Positions 1 through 11,400 are shown, counted from the first letter of the stretch. The stretch: 64,000 nucleotides of DNA from GCA-003244245 sp050699955 (GCA_050699955.1 JBOHGD010000013.1:1-64000); one strand, 5' to 3'. Translations and numbers: made by a program. Notes: generated by a model from the sequence alone, not told the origin.

Positions 1-127
1 TCACCCTGCTATTCAACCGCAAACCACGGCGGATGTCCAGTTTTTCTGTGACTACACGGAGGCCAGGTGGGGCGGCATTGTTCCAGCTCAGCACCGTGAT
101 CATCGACCAAGATCAAGTAAGTTCGGG

Positions 128-280
128 TTAGCGGACCCGGGCAATCTGTCGGCGCAGCACGGCGTTCTCGTGACGCAAGACCAACAGCTCGGCATCTTTG
201 CTCAGGTCTTCTCGCACCAGGACAGCGATCAGACCGAGCAGCCAGCGCACGAGCTGGTACACGATCGACAACAGTGGCAT
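128..280 (-). pseudogene. N-terminal fragment of an integrase-type transposase
   Basis: A 50-codon reverse frame from ATG at 280 to TAA at 128. It encodes a hydrophobic start followed by AELLVLRHENAVLRRQIARV, the N-terminal signature of the actinobacterial integrase-core (rve) transposases that recur at 3068, 19388, 19660 and 23054. In full copies the frame continues into a DDE catalytic core. Here it stops right after the signature, and bases 1-127 show no transposase sequence, so this is a truncated remnant. Nothing further is recognised in 281-519. Confidence 0.6.
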
Positions 281-519
281 CCGACGATCATCCACGACCG
301 ACTGTCACACGAAGAGCGCAGGTCAGGACGCTGCATCGAGTTTTCGAGCCCCACGCGTTCACGACACGCCGGCTCGACGTGCCGCGCTGACGTGTCGTGG
401 GGGATGACGGATTCGTGCTCCCAGACCCGCAGCGGTAGAACGGCCGGGACGACAACTCTGGCCGCGGGGTTCACGCCGCCGTAACGCAGTGTGTGGGTGT
501 TGCGACACTGAGGTCGTCG

Positions 520-2301
520 ATGCTGAACCGTCAGCTCGACGGAGTCGAGTGGGGTTTGCGCGTGGCGGGTAAGAAGGCGCTGTACCCCCCGATCTTCCGG
601 ATCGATGTTGATGCGGCCCGGGCCTTCTTCGGTGACGAGGTGTCGGTCGAGGACATCCCCCGACGGATCGTCGACGCTTACAACACCGGCAAAGATGTCA
701 CGACCTACGAGCCGGAGGGCACGGCCGAGTTCGACGGCTGCCGGTTGGTCGTTTACCGCAACGCCAGGGCCCGGCGCCAGCCCAGCCCGTGGGTGCCGTT
801 CTACGAGCCGTCCGGCATCGCGATCACGAAGGTGTCAACGCAGAGCCAGCACTTCGTCGGCTTCGTCGCCATGAACGACGAGTTGTACGCCCACACCGGT
901 GGGCATTCGATTGTGGTCTTCGAGCGGTTCATCGACGTGGCCTTTCCCATCGACGTCGCGCGCCGGATCGCCGAACCGGAAGTCAAACGGGCCCGCTCCA
1001 GCCAGATCTCGGGTACGACGCTGGCCAGCGACGTCAACTTCCGGGATCCACGACGCATCACCTACACCGAGTCACTTGAGAACGTCTGGACGGCTCTCAG
1101 CGGACAGGTCCGCCCCGTGGTCCTCGCGGACCCGGGTCTGCGGGCGGTGTTCGGGACCAGGAACAAGATACGTCTGGAGGTCAGCAGCGCGATCAAGTTC
1201 GGGCGGCGCGTCGATACTCTCGACAAGCTGATCATGCTGATCCGGTGGCTCGCCTCGACAGCGGAGTCCCCGCTGCCGGACGACGACGACTGGGCGATCC
1301 TCGACTCGATCAAGGTGCTCAACCCCCGCAAGAGCAAGGACCTGATCGCCCGCCTCAAGCGCGACCTGGCCGAGAAGCTCGTCGTCGATCGCGACTACGC
1401 GAACATGGCGGTCACCCACGTCGACGCATCCCTGTACGCCAACGCCACCTCGTACACCGTCAGCAGGGGACAGGAGGACATCTACGCGGGCGAGCTCCGC
1501 CCCGACCTCGCCGACATCCTCGACAACGTCGACCCGGGACCGGAAGGTCCGGCATCACTTCTGACGTCGATCACCGTCCGGTCGCAGTGTCTGGACTACG
1601 GCCCCGGAGTCGGAACACACGGGACCCTGCTCGAGCACCTCCACGGCGAGATCCGCCACGGCGAGCGGACCTACTTCCTCCTCGCCGGTCGGTGGTACGA
1701 GGTCGATGCGAGCTACATCGATCTGGTGACCAGAGACTTCGTCGGGCTGATCGAGAACCTCGACCTCAAGGCCTCTGCGATCGGCCTGCGGAACTGGCAG
1801 AAAGCTGAGAGCGAGGGCGTCTACAACGAGAGCTCTGTAGCCGGGGACCTGGTCATCAACGGCGACCGGGTCATGACCGACAACGTCGAGCTGTTCGACA
1901 CCCTCACTTGGGACGGCGAGCGCACCTACGTTGTCCACGTGAAGGGGGACTTCGACGTCAAGGTCCGCGACGTCCGATCGCAGATCATCAACTCGGCGAA
2001 CATCATCGAGAACGACCTGCGGCTCGGCGACCCGACCCGCTTGAAACGCCACCACGCCACCCTGCAGCGTAGAGGGCGCACCACGCTGACCGAGTCCGAG
2101 TTCCTCGAACTCTTCGAGCGCCCCAGGACGTATGTCCTTGCCTACGGCACTGTCACCAAGGTGGAGCGTGAAACCGTGGACCAGTTCGGGTCGATCGTAG
2201 CGCGGATGGAGGTCGTGACCCTCGCCGGCCAGTTCCGCCAGATCGCGAGCGCGAGTCACGCCACCGATCTTCGCATCGCATGGATCGAGATTGTCGACTG
2301 A
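520..2301 (+). CDS. DUF6119 / TIGR04141-like sporadically distributed protein
   Basis: About 593 aa. The central part (segments such as QSQHFVGFVAMNDELYAHTGG and FERFIDVAFPIDVARRI, and a later TLTWDGERTYVVHVKGDFDV block) resembles the TIGR04141/DUF6119 family of patchily distributed proteins, often found in mobile or defence-rich regions and without an established biochemical role. I recognise it by pattern only. ATG 520 is preferred because AGG lies 6 nt upstream; GTG 493 in the same frame has no ribosome site. Family members usually begin with a further N-terminal strand-rich segment that I do not see, so the 5' end may be truncated. It stands alone, flanked on both sides by transposase debris. 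Confidence 0.55.
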   Translation: MLNRQLDGVEWGLRVAGKKALYPPIFRIDVDAARAFFGDEVSVEDIPRRIVDAYNTGKDVTTYEPEGTAEFDGCRLVVYRNARARRQPSPWVPFYEPSGIAITKVSTQSQHFVGFVAMNDELYAHTGGHSIVVFERFIDVAFPIDVARRIAEPEVKRARSSQISGTTLASDVNFRDPRRITYTESLENVWTALSGQVRPVVLADPGLRAVFGTRNKIRLEVSSAIKFGRRVDTLDKLIMLIRWLASTAESPLPDDDDWAILDSIKVLNPRKSKDLIARLKRDLAEKLVVDRDYANMAVTHVDASLYANATSYTVSRGQEDIYAGELRPDLADILDNVDPGPEGPASLLTSITVRSQCLDYGPGVGTHGTLLEHLHGEIRHGERTYFLLAGRWYEVDASYIDLVTRDFVGLIENLDLKASAIGLRNWQKAESEGVYNESSVAGDLVINGDRVMTDNVELFDTLTWDGERTYVVHVKGDFDVKVRDVRSQIINSANIIENDLRLGDPTRLKRHHATLQRRGRTTLTESEFLELFERPRTYVLAYGTVTKVERETVDQFGSIVARMEVVTLAGQFRQIASASHATDLRIAWIEIVD

Positions 2302-2460
2302 CTCGACCAGGGGCAGGCCGCACCAGCCTGCGCGCAGAATAAGACGGATGGTGCTGGGGGAGAGGTGGTGTCTGCGCAGGGCGCTATTGTGGATGACTTG
2401 TTCGGTGGGCGTTGTTGCGTTAACCGAGGGCTGGGCTGGCTGGGCCGTGTGGAGCCGTGA

Positions 2461-3020
2461 TCAGATGGCGTGGGCGAGTTCGGCGAAGGCTGCCGGGAGC
2501 CGATGCTGCCGGTCGGCATCCACGCCGAGTTCGTAGTGGCCGCGACGCAGGTTCTGGACGAAGGTGTGCCCGGCGCTGATCACGCGGATCGAGCGGAGTT
2601 GTGTCAGCCCGCGCATCGGCCGCAGTCGGGCCTTCAGCCGGCCATGGTCGCTTTCGACAGGATTATTGGCGTCTCGCTCGGTGATGTGGCACGCTGCGGG
2701 CAGCAGCTCGTCCAGCACGCGGGGATAGGTCGCCGCCCGGTCGATGGTCACCTCGCTCGGACGGGAGCCATGCTCCAGGGCGCGGATGAAGAACCGCCGG
2801 GTGACTGCCAGACCTCGCTTCTCGGAGATCCAGCACGTCGATGACCAGCCCGTACTGGTCGATCGCCCGATACAGGTACACCCACCGCCCGGCGACCTTG
2901 ACATAGGTTTCATCGACGAACCAGCGATCACCGGGTGCGTGCCGGCAGGGCCGGGCCGCGTCGATCAGCAACGGGGTGAACCGCTGCACTGTGGGTGCCG
3001 AACTGGTCATCCACGATGCT
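2461..3020 (-). pseudogene. IS6-family transposase, frameshifted and 5'-truncated
   Basis: Reverse strand. The DDE core reads WFVDETYVKVAGRWVYLYRA in one frame and continues after about 2818 in a second frame with RRFFIRALEHG, IDRAATYPRVLDELLPAACH and RPMRGLTQLRSIRVISAGH, the classic IS6-family C terminus. One indel therefore separates the halves. The N-terminal helix-turn-helix part is missing beyond about 3020, where the next transposase region begins. A sequence near 2406-2424 (GGGCGTTGTTGCGTTAAC) resembles an IS6-type terminal repeat and may mark the 3' end. Bases 2302-2460 hold no gene. Confidence 0.75.
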
Positions 3021-3067
3021 GACCTGCGGCGTCGCTGGAGGGTGGTGGTCGGGCATGATCGCCTGCT

Positions 3068-4139
3068 GTGGCGATGCGACTGCTGTATCTGATCTTCCGG
3101 CACCTGGTGGCCTGGCTTGGACTACTGGCCCGTAGCTCCCGGTCGAAGAACGCGGAGATCCTCGTCCTTCGCCATGAGGTGACCGTGTTACGGCGCCAAG
3201 TCCAGCGACCGCGTCTGTGCTAGGCCGACCGGGCAGTGTTCGCGGCCCTGGCCCGGTTACTGTCCCAGGCTGGCCGACTGCATCGAATCGTGACCCCGGC
3301 CACGATCATGCGCTGGCACCGGGACCTGGTGGCACGGCGCTGGACCCAGCCCCCACGGCGCCGCACCGGCGGCCGGTCCACGGCATCGGAGCTGCGCCGG
3401 CTGGTGCTGCGCCTGGCTACGGAGAACTCGACCTGGGGATACCGAAGGATTCACGGCGAACTCGCCGGGCTCGGCTACCACCTTGCGCCCAGCACCGTGT
3501 GGTTGATCCTCAAGCGAGCCGGTATCGATCCCGCACCTCGCCGCAGCGGGCCCACCTGGCGACAGTTCCTTGCCACCCAGGCCCACGGCATCCTGGCCAC
3601 CGACTTCTTCTACGTCGACACCTTGCTGTTTCACCGGCTCTATGTGCTGTTCGTCGTCGAGCACGCCACCCGCCGCGTCCACATCCTTGGCATCACCATC
3701 AACCCCACCGGTGCCTGGGTGGCCCAACAGGCACGGAATTTCCTCATGGACCTCGGCGAGCGCGTGGAGAACTTCAGGTTCTTGATCCGGGACCGCGACA
3801 CCAAGTTCACCGGCGTCTTCGACGCCGTGTTCGCCAGCGAGGACCTCCGCATCCTGCGCACTCCGGTGCGGGCACCCCGGGCGAACGCGATCGCCGAACG
3901 CTGGGGTCGGCACCGTGCGCCGCGAGCTGCTGGACCGGATCCTGATCCTCAACCGCCGCCACCTCCAGACCGTGTTGACCGAGTACGTGGGCCACTTCAA
4001 CGATCATCGTCCGCACCGCGCACTGCACCACGCAGCACCACTCAAACCATTCCCACCACCCGCATCAGCACCCGACCCGCGTCTTCGACGCCGTGACCGG
4101 CTGGGCGGGCTGATCCACGAATATGCCCAGGTCGCATGA
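3068..4139 (+). pseudogene. Integrase-core (rve) transposase with an amber codon and a +1 frameshift
   Basis: Starts at GTG 3068 with an AEILVLRHEVTVLRRQV signature, then meets TAG at 3221-3223 where relatives have Trp (TGG). The same frame resumes with the catalytic core (GILATDFFYVDTLLFHRLYV, FLIRDRDTKFTGVFDAVF). At 3903-3906 a run of four G appears to carry one extra base, and the C terminus (LLDRILILNRRHLQTVLTEY through GLIHEYAQVA) continues in the next frame to TGA at 4137-4139. Two independent lesions make this a dead element. Terminal repeats were not identified. Confidence 0.8.
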
Positions 4140-4506
4140 CATGGATGACCTACTCGGCACCCCTCGGCACCCACAGGTGTAACACGGCTGGTCACTCCAG
4201 CGAGATGTGGGTGACAGACACGTGCAGCAACCACCGCGGGGCCAGAGCGGCGGCTGTCTCCTTCCCTTTCCTCCTCACTTTCAGGAGGCGCGTGTGTCCA
4301 CCGCACCTATCACCAGTACTCCAGCGCCGGTCGGCGCGCCGAGGCCTTCTCCGCCGGGGTCGATCCTGCGGTTGCTCTTCATTGCCTGTTTCGAATGGCG
4401 CCCTTGTCTACGGCAGCGCGTGAGCGCGGGCACCCGGAGTGTCGGCCGCATGCTCCAGACTGTGTGCGTCAGCTAACGGGTATCACAGTGGGTTGGGAGG
4501 TGACGC
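4140..4506 (+). other. Intergenic region upstream of the helicase operon
   Basis: 367 bases without a recognisable gene or IS terminus. It must contain the promoter of the 4507 operon, but I see no convincing -35/-10 pair. The only clear signal is a ribosome-binding site (GGGAGGT, about 4495-4501) ahead of ATG 4507. Confidence 0.4.
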
Positions 4507-7383
4507 ATGAGGGCCACGGCACCGGCCACCGCCATCGAGTTGCTGGGGTATCTGCATGCCAAGCTCGATGAGCACTTCCGCCAGCTTCAAGTCCGCCGCG
4601 CCCAACTTGATCCCGTGTCACCGGTTTTTGCGCTCGAACACGACCTGGATGAGGCCCAGCTTGCGCTACTGAAGTCCGCTGTTCAGTCGGCCATCCAGCA
4701 GGGGTTCGGCCCCAGGTTCCGAAGGTTCTGGCTCCCGTTCGTGGTCTACGCCGCGGAGGTTGGCTACGACTACGTGGGCGACGAGTACTGGCCGAGCTTG
4801 GAGGCAGCCGGGGCTGCGCGGGGCTGGGCGACGCAGAACAATCGCCAGTTCATCAAGGCGTTCTTCCGTCGCTTCGCGGGCGAGTATGGCGGCGCGCGAC
4901 CGACTGGTGCGTGGGCCGAGCACTTCCGGATCATCTGCTGGCCGATCACGCACGCCGTTCTGCCGACTTACCTGCAGCGCTACCTCGCGCAGCTCATGTA
5001 CGAATATCGGACGGGGCTGACGACGGCAGTCTTGAACGACCCGGCTGCGCTCGGTGCCCGCCTTGCGTCGCGCGCGGTCCGCTACACGGAGCGGTTCCGG
5101 ATCTTCTGCGAGAACACGAGCCTGCTCGGCCAGGTCGCCGCTGCGCTGCTGGCTGGCGATGACGAGGCGTCGCCATACCTGACCGCCCCGACCCTGCACC
5201 GCATTGTCGAGGGGCTGTCGAAGGAGTCGCAGAGCCGTACCTGGCTGCGCGAGACGAAGCGGTATGCGCACCAACTCCGATCCAGCGTGCCGCGGTCGCA
5301 CCGCGTCGGCACCACCCCTGCGCCGAAGACGATGACGCGCCTACCGTGCGCGACCGACCCGCGATTTCTTCTGCGGCGCGAGCCGACGGCGTGGGTTCCG
5401 TTCGTCGCGTTCCCCGATCTCTCGCCGCTTTCACTGAGGCTCCCCCACATCGCCGAGGAACTTCGCTCACGTCAGGCCTTGATCGCTGGCGTCGCCCGGC
5501 GGATCGTGCCCGGCCGCTTACTCGACCCCGGGCAGGAGGTCGTACTCACCAGTTGGCCCCGCGCTGACCAACCATTCGTGCAACTCCTCCGTGGGCCGGA
5601 TGACGTCAACCGGGTGCTGGCATCTCAGTGCGTGATCACCCCCGGCCCGTGGTGGCTGTTCCGGGTCCGACCGGGCGCACCCGCCGTTCAAGTCAAAGCC
5701 CCCGTGGTGCGTCCGGGGTACTCGTACTGTCTCGTCGGCCGGACGGACGACGCCGAGCCGCCGGACGTGACCTGGGCTACCGAGGTCCCTATCGCGGTCG
5801 AGGGCGCCCACGGGGTTGAGCTCACCGTCCCGCCTACGGTCGGGGAATCCGACCGCGCGGCGCTGGCGGCTATCGGTATCGCTGTCGCAACCGACGTCCG
5901 CGTGCGTCCGGTGGGGGTCGTCGCCGCGAGTTGGGACGGCGAGGGAGCTGTTGAGTGGTTGGCCAGCGAATTGGCGATGATCGGCATCCGCTCAGGGCGG
6001 ACACCGAGCCGCCTGGTGGTGACGGTCGACAACGTACCGCATCTGTTCACTTGGCCGGACCACGACAGCGAGACGTTCATCCAACTGGACGGGCTTGAGA
6101 TCGGCAGCCACGAGATTGTCGTCTCGTTGCTTCCGGCCGCCGGTGAGACCGCGATCGCCACGGCCGCTCTGCAGGCGGTCGTCCACGACCCGCAGATCCG
6201 GCCCGAGAACGCGACCTGCGGCGAGGGCATCCGCATCCTCACGTCGCCCTCGCGGCCATCGCTGAATGAACTGTGGGACAACCGCGCCGAGTTGGAGATC
6301 GAGGGGCCCGCGGAAGCGCCCGTGCACCTGTCGCTGACGCTGCGTGATCTTCACCGGAACAGCCTCGCCACGCTCCGACGCACCGTTCATCTGCCGATAA
6401 GCACCGCCGCTTGGCGAGAGTTCGCCCGTCAAGAACTGCGCAGGAACGACCTCGGCGGCAGCTACGACGACGCCGAGAGTTGCGAGATCACCGTCAGCCG
6501 TTCGGGACTCGGCTACGCGTCCTTGCACGTCGAGCGCGGCTTCCAGCCACTCAGGTGGATCATCAGTCGCCGTGACCGGCAGCCGACCGCTCGACTCGTC
6601 GACCGCACCGACGGTGGCGAGACCCGGGTCGAGTTCTTCGCCGTCGAAGCGCCGACAACGGCGATCCCGAAGCCACCGGAGTTGATCATCGAGCTCCTAC
6701 CCCAAGGAGGACTGGTACGGGCGATCGCCGGCCAAACAGTCGCCGCGGTGATCCTGCCGCCCGACCGCAACGACCTCATGGCGCGGCATGTCCGGCCTGA
6801 GGTGCCCGTCGGTCAGCGGACCACGGCCGAGGTGGTGCGTTTGCTGCGCCACCATGCGCAGTGGAGCGATGCGGCGCTCCCCGCCGATGCGTTCGCGCAG
6901 CATCAACGAGACCTTGTACTGGAAGCCATCACGCGTGAGGTGGTATGCCTCGTTGCTGGCTCGCACAAATGGTCGCGACTTGAGCGCCGGCTGGACCATG
7001 AACCGCTGCTCAATCAATTGCAGGAGATGCAGGATCTCGTCAGTAACAGGCGACGGCAGCGGGCGATAGCGAAGGCCATTGGTAACAACTTGTGGCGCTG
7101 GGGCGAGGCGCCAGGCGAGATGAGCGCGGGCCTCGCCGAGGCGATCCGTCCGGTCGTAGCACGGTTGGGGCTGGCCGATCGACCGGACTTCGTCTCATTT
7201 CTCCTGCACTTAGTCCGTACACCCGGCAGGCTCGCAACGTGGCCGGAGCGCGACCGTGATGTGCTGATCGAGAAGATTCTGCGCTCGCCGGTGCTGATCC
7301 GCGCGGCTCGATTCGCCGTGCTTGGTGCGCGGGCACTTACGACGGACGACGAGGCGCATCGAGCATCGGGAGGAAGCGGATGA
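4507..7383 (+). CDS. Large protein of unknown function, first gene of the DUF1998-helicase operon
   Basis: 958 aa, preceded by GGGAGGT. I cannot assign a family. The N-terminal roughly 250 residues look alpha-helical and rich in aromatic residues (FRRFWLPFVVYAAEVGYDYV, FRIICWPITHAVLPTYLQRY); the middle is beta-rich with no obvious active site; the C terminus is helical again. No signal peptide, membrane segment, Walker motif or zinc ligands were seen. Its stop overlaps the start of the next gene (ATGA at 7380), so it is translationally coupled to the 363-aa protein and through it to the helicase. A large uncharacterised protein upstream of a DruE-type helicase recalls DruH of type III Druantia; that likeness rests on position and size only. 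Confidence 0.6.
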   Translation: MRATAPATAIELLGYLHAKLDEHFRQLQVRRAQLDPVSPVFALEHDLDEAQLALLKSAVQSAIQQGFGPRFRRFWLPFVVYAAEVGYDYVGDEYWPSLEAAGAARGWATQNNRQFIKAFFRRFAGEYGGARPTGAWAEHFRIICWPITHAVLPTYLQRYLAQLMYEYRTGLTTAVLNDPAALGARLASRAVRYTERFRIFCENTSLLGQVAAALLAGDDEASPYLTAPTLHRIVEGLSKESQSRTWLRETKRYAHQLRSSVPRSHRVGTTPAPKTMTRLPCATDPRFLLRREPTAWVPFVAFPDLSPLSLRLPHIAEELRSRQALIAGVARRIVPGRLLDPGQEVVLTSWPRADQPFVQLLRGPDDVNRVLASQCVITPGPWWLFRVRPGAPAVQVKAPVVRPGYSYCLVGRTDDAEPPDVTWATEVPIAVEGAHGVELTVPPTVGESDRAALAAIGIAVATDVRVRPVGVVAASWDGEGAVEWLASELAMIGIRSGRTPSRLVVTVDNVPHLFTWPDHDSETFIQLDGLEIGSHEIVVSLLPAAGETAIATAALQAVVHDPQIRPENATCGEGIRILTSPSRPSLNELWDNRAELEIEGPAEAPVHLSLTLRDLHRNSLATLRRTVHLPISTAAWREFARQELRRNDLGGSYDDAESCEITVSRSGLGYASLHVERGFQPLRWIISRRDRQPTARLVDRTDGGETRVEFFAVEAPTTAIPKPPELIIELLPQGGLVRAIAGQTVAAVILPPDRNDLMARHVRPEVPVGQRTTAEVVRLLRHHAQWSDAALPADAFAQHQRDLVLEAITREVVCLVAGSHKWSRLERRLDHEPLLNQLQEMQDLVSNRRRQRAIAKAIGNNLWRWGEAPGEMSAGLAEAIRPVVARLGLADRPDFVSFLLHLVRTPGRLATWPERDRDVLIEKILRSPVLIRAARFAVLGARALTTDDEAHRASGGSG

Positions 7384-8471
7384 AGGTCACGATGCTCGCT
7401 TCGGAGGATGTCGCCGCCCGCGCCGCCGCCGCCCTCGGACTGGATCCCGATACGGCCGATCTCTTCTCGGACGAGGGTCTCTGCGCGTCACTCCGCCGGG
7501 CCGCATCGTTCCTTTGCCCGGCGACGCCGCGGCAGTTGGTCGACGCGGTACGGGACACACTGGGTCCGCTGGCCCGGCACGGCGTCCCGTCCCGTGATGA
7601 CGTGATGGACCGGCTGGACCTGCTCGTCGCGGCCGGTGATCTCCTCGAACTGCGGGAGGAGACACAGCGCCAGATCCGGCGGCTCTTCCTCGGTCCGCCG
7701 TCGTACGTAATCAAGTCCCCGGGCCGGTACCTCCTGCTCGGTGTGCGTCCGTTCGGCGAGCCGCTCGTTGCCAGCCCGCTGGACAAGGATATTGCCTACG
7801 AGGGGCACCTGCGGACGCTCAGGCTGGACGCGGCCGACCCGCCTGCGGTGCTGGCCGCGGCTGGCCTGCACGTGACCAAGCCGGAGGAGTGGTGCATGGC
7901 GCCCCGGGCCCAGGCCGCCGATGAGTTGCTCGGTGAGTATCGCCAGCGGCTAGCTGTCGCCCGCCCGGCCGGGCGGGTCGAGGGGCTGACGGTGATAGAT
8001 TCCACCGCCCGCGTCAACTTCTACCGCGGCCGCTGGCGGCAGCCGAGGGCCTCCGATGACGGCGATTTCGTCGGCCGCCGGCCGCAAGCCTACGGCGCCG
8101 ATCTTTGGTGCTTCGTCCGGATCGACGGCGGCCAGCCGAAAGCGCTGCTCGACCTGCCGATCGCGGACTCGTCCACCCCTGGCCGCTTCGATGCGTGGCG
8201 CATCCAGGCGGCGCTCGATGCCGATCGCGGCCGTCCGCAGACCGTGCGCGTGCGGTGTGCGGACGGCGTCGAGACGGAACGCATCGTCGACCTCTTCGGG
8301 CCGGTGCCGGGTTGGGCGGAGCGTTACCTCACGCTGGTCGGGCTGCCTGCCGATCCTGAGAGAGGTGCGCTGCTGTCGTACCGCCTGCGGAGAGAGGCGA
8401 TGTCGAAAGTAAGCAGCTTCCTCAGAAGGATGCTGTGGGTGCAGATCACGGACGAGGGAGGGCAGCAATGA
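7380..8471 (+). CDS. Protein of unknown function, second gene of the DUF1998-helicase operon
   Basis: 363 aa, starting inside the stop of the preceding gene (ATGA at 7380) and ending in another ATGA shared with the helicase start at 8468. No family is recognised. Residues 1-100 are helical and could form a winged-helix-like region (SLRRAASFLCPATPRQLVDA followed by a VMDRLDLLVAAGDLLEL helix); the rest is mixed alpha/beta with many Arg and Trp residues. The strict coupling to the helicase suggests a dedicated subunit or loader made in similar amounts. That role is inferred from gene order only. Confidence 0.55.
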   Translation: MKVTMLASEDVAARAAAALGLDPDTADLFSDEGLCASLRRAASFLCPATPRQLVDAVRDTLGPLARHGVPSRDDVMDRLDLLVAAGDLLELREETQRQIRRLFLGPPSYVIKSPGRYLLLGVRPFGEPLVASPLDKDIAYEGHLRTLRLDAADPPAVLAAAGLHVTKPEEWCMAPRAQAADELLGEYRQRLAVARPAGRVEGLTVIDSTARVNFYRGRWRQPRASDDGDFVGRRPQAYGADLWCFVRIDGGQPKALLDLPIADSSTPGRFDAWRIQAALDADRGRPQTVRVRCADGVETERIVDLFGPVPGWAERYLTLVGLPADPERGALLSYRLRREAMSKVSSFLRRMLWVQITDEGGQQ

Positions 8472-11400
8472 CCCGAGACGCCGCACCAACGATCGCGGAG
8501 ACGATCACGGCCATCCAGGATGCGCTGCGGGACTACATCGAGGCGACGTACCACGTCGGGCACCCCGCCGTCATCGAGCAGCGGCGGCGTCTGCTCGAGC
8601 AGGAAGGCGTGCTGTTCCGGGCGCCGTTTATCGAGAGTACGCCCCGCTACACGACGGACCGCCGGTTCGCTGATCTCGGGCTTGACGGTGCGGTGCACGA
8701 GTTGTTGGCCAGCTTGGCGCGCCCCGAGGGCGGGCTCGACCGGCAGTTGTACGACCCGCCGTACACACATCAAGCGGACGCGCTCGAGTGGGCGTCGCGC
8801 GATGGTCGGAGCCTCGTCGTCACGACCGGTACCGGCTCCGGCAAGACCGAATCGTTCCTCTTGCCGATGCTTGCCAAGCTGGTACACGAGGCAGCGCACC
8901 ACCCGTCGTCGTTCGGGGTCCCCGCCGTCAGGGCCATGGTTCTGTACCCGATGAACGCGCTGGTCAACGATCAGCTCGGCCGCATGCGCCTGCTGCTCGG
9001 AGACCCCCGCGTCACGACCCGGTTCACCGCCTGGGGGGGCCGTCCGGCGCGCTTTGCTCGATACACGAGCCGCACGCTGTATCCCGGCGTGCGCACGGCA
9101 GACAAGGATAAGGAACGGCTGCGGTCGATCGAGCGCTTCTACATCCACCTGCTGGAACAGGAAGCTGCCCCCGGGTCGCTATTTCAGGCGCGAGCAGCCC
9201 GCCTGATCAAGAGCCTGCGCTCGCGCGGCAAGTGGCCGGCCAAGCCGGACCTGCGCGCCTGGTACGGCGCGAGCGGCTCGCGGTGGCAGAACCAGCAAGG
9301 CGCGTTCGTCCGGGCGGTGACGCTGCCTGAGGACCCCGAGTTGTTCACCCGCGCCGAGGTGCTCACCGCTCCTCCGGATGTACTCATCACGAACTACTCG
9401 ATGCTCGAATACATGTTGATGCGGCCGCTCGAACGGCCGGTATTCGAAGCTACACGCAACTGGCTCGCCGCCAACCCCGATCAGCAGTTTCTGCTGGTCA
9501 TCGACGAGGCCCACCTGTACCGCGGCGCCGCCGGGGCGGAGGTCGCGCTGCTGCTGCGACGGCTGCGTGCCCGCCTCGGCATCCCCAGCGACCGCCTGCA
9601 GGTCATCTGCACGAGTGCAAGCTTCGCAAGCCCCGAGTACGCCCGTGAGTTCGCCGCCCAGTTGTCGGGCAAGTCGAGGGATGACTTCGAGACGGTGACG
9701 GGCACTCTCAAGCTGCGGGATCACGCGGCGCCCGGGACGCGCGCCGACGCCGAAGCACTCGCTGCCGTCCCAATGCAGGCCTTCTACGACGCCGAGACCG
9801 ACGAGGGCCGCACCGGCGCGGTCGCCTCGCTGCTCGCCTACCACAGGACGTCGGCGACACCGGGTACCCCCGTCGGTCCGCTACTCGACGACGCGCTCGC
9901 GTCTTACGGTCCGATGAGCCTGCTCGTCAACGAGACGATGCGGGAGGCGCAGCCGGTCGACCGACTCGGACAGATCCTCTTCCCGGAGGTCGAGCGCGAA
10001 CTGGCCGATCGAGCGACCTCCGCACTGATAGCGCTCGGCAGCGCCGCTCGGAGGACCGCCAACGATGCCGGCCTGCTGCCGTGCCGTGTCCACGCATTCT
10101 TCCGCGGCCTGCCGGGGCTCTGGGCCTGCCTCGACCCGGACTGCACGGAAGTCGATCGCGGTACGTACGACTCCGGTCCGATCGGCGCGTTGTACGCGCA
10201 GCCGCAGGCCACCTGCGGCTGCGGTGCCCGGGTGTTCGAGTTCTATACCTGCCGGGACTGCGGCACCGCGTACGCCCGCGCCTACACCGACGACGTCGCC
10301 GACCCGTCCTTCCTCTGGCAGGAACCGGGCAGTGCGTTTCTCGCCTCGTCCGGCCTCATCCCCGAGTTGCAACCGCTCGACCTGCTGCTGGAAGAGCCCG
10401 AGGAGGTCGTGGAACGCCGCCAGTTGGATCTAGTTACTGGGCGGCTCAACCCGGAGGAGCCGGGCAAGCGGGTCCGCTTCGTGTTCCTGCCCGCCAAACG
10501 CACGGGCGAAGTCGTGCAGACCGAGGATGACGAGGACCAGGCCGAGTCCAAGGGCGAGTTCATCCCCTGCGGCGTCTGCGTGGCCACCCCGCGATACGGC
10601 CGCTCGACCGTCCAGGACCACCAGACCAAGGGTGACCAACCGTTCCTGGCGCTCGTGACGCGGCAAATTGAGGTGCAGCCGCCGGGCCAGCAACCGGCCA
10701 CCGCGTTCGCGCCGCTGCGCGGCCGCAAGGTACTGGCGTTCTCCGATTCCCGGCAGGTCGCGGCCCGTCTCGCACCCAACCTGCAGACCTACTCGATGCG
10801 CGACGTCATGCGTCCCGTCATCCTGCGCGGCTGGCACGAGCTGTCGGGCCAGCCGCTGATCACCAAGTCGCTCAGTCTCGAACACCTCTATCTCTGCGCC
10901 ATGGTCGGCGCCAACCTGCTCGGCGTCCGCCTACGGCCAGAACTCGGCCCAGCCGAATCGCTGCAGGCGGTGACCGATGTCGCACAGTGCCTTGAACGGG
11001 GCGCGCTCACCGATGCGACCGAGCTCATCCAGTTGCTGTCGATCGCGGCGCCGCCGCCGCAGGCGCTGCTGCGTGCGATGTACGTGACGGTGACCGACCG
11101 CTACTACGGCTTCACTTCGCTCGGCCTGGCATCGATTCGGGAGCGGGCCAACCTCAGCGACCACTTCGTCGGACAACTGCCGGACCTGCCTGGTCTGGCG
11201 ACGACGGTGGAGACGAAGTTGGCGCTGGTCCGCCTGTGGCTCGCCCAGTGGGCCACGCCGAGGGTGGGCATGCGTTTCGCCGCGATGGCCAGCGACTGGA
11301 TCGGCACGCACGGCGGTATCAAGTCGCACACCGGCAAGTTCCAGACCATCGAGTGCTGGCTCGGTACGCCCGCGCTCCGCAGGACATTCGCCAACGATTG

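Noticed and set aside
8435..8467. Upstream ATG as helicase start
   Set aside because: It lies inside the preceding gene without a ribosome site, whereas ATG 8468 has one and forms the recurrent ATGA overlap.
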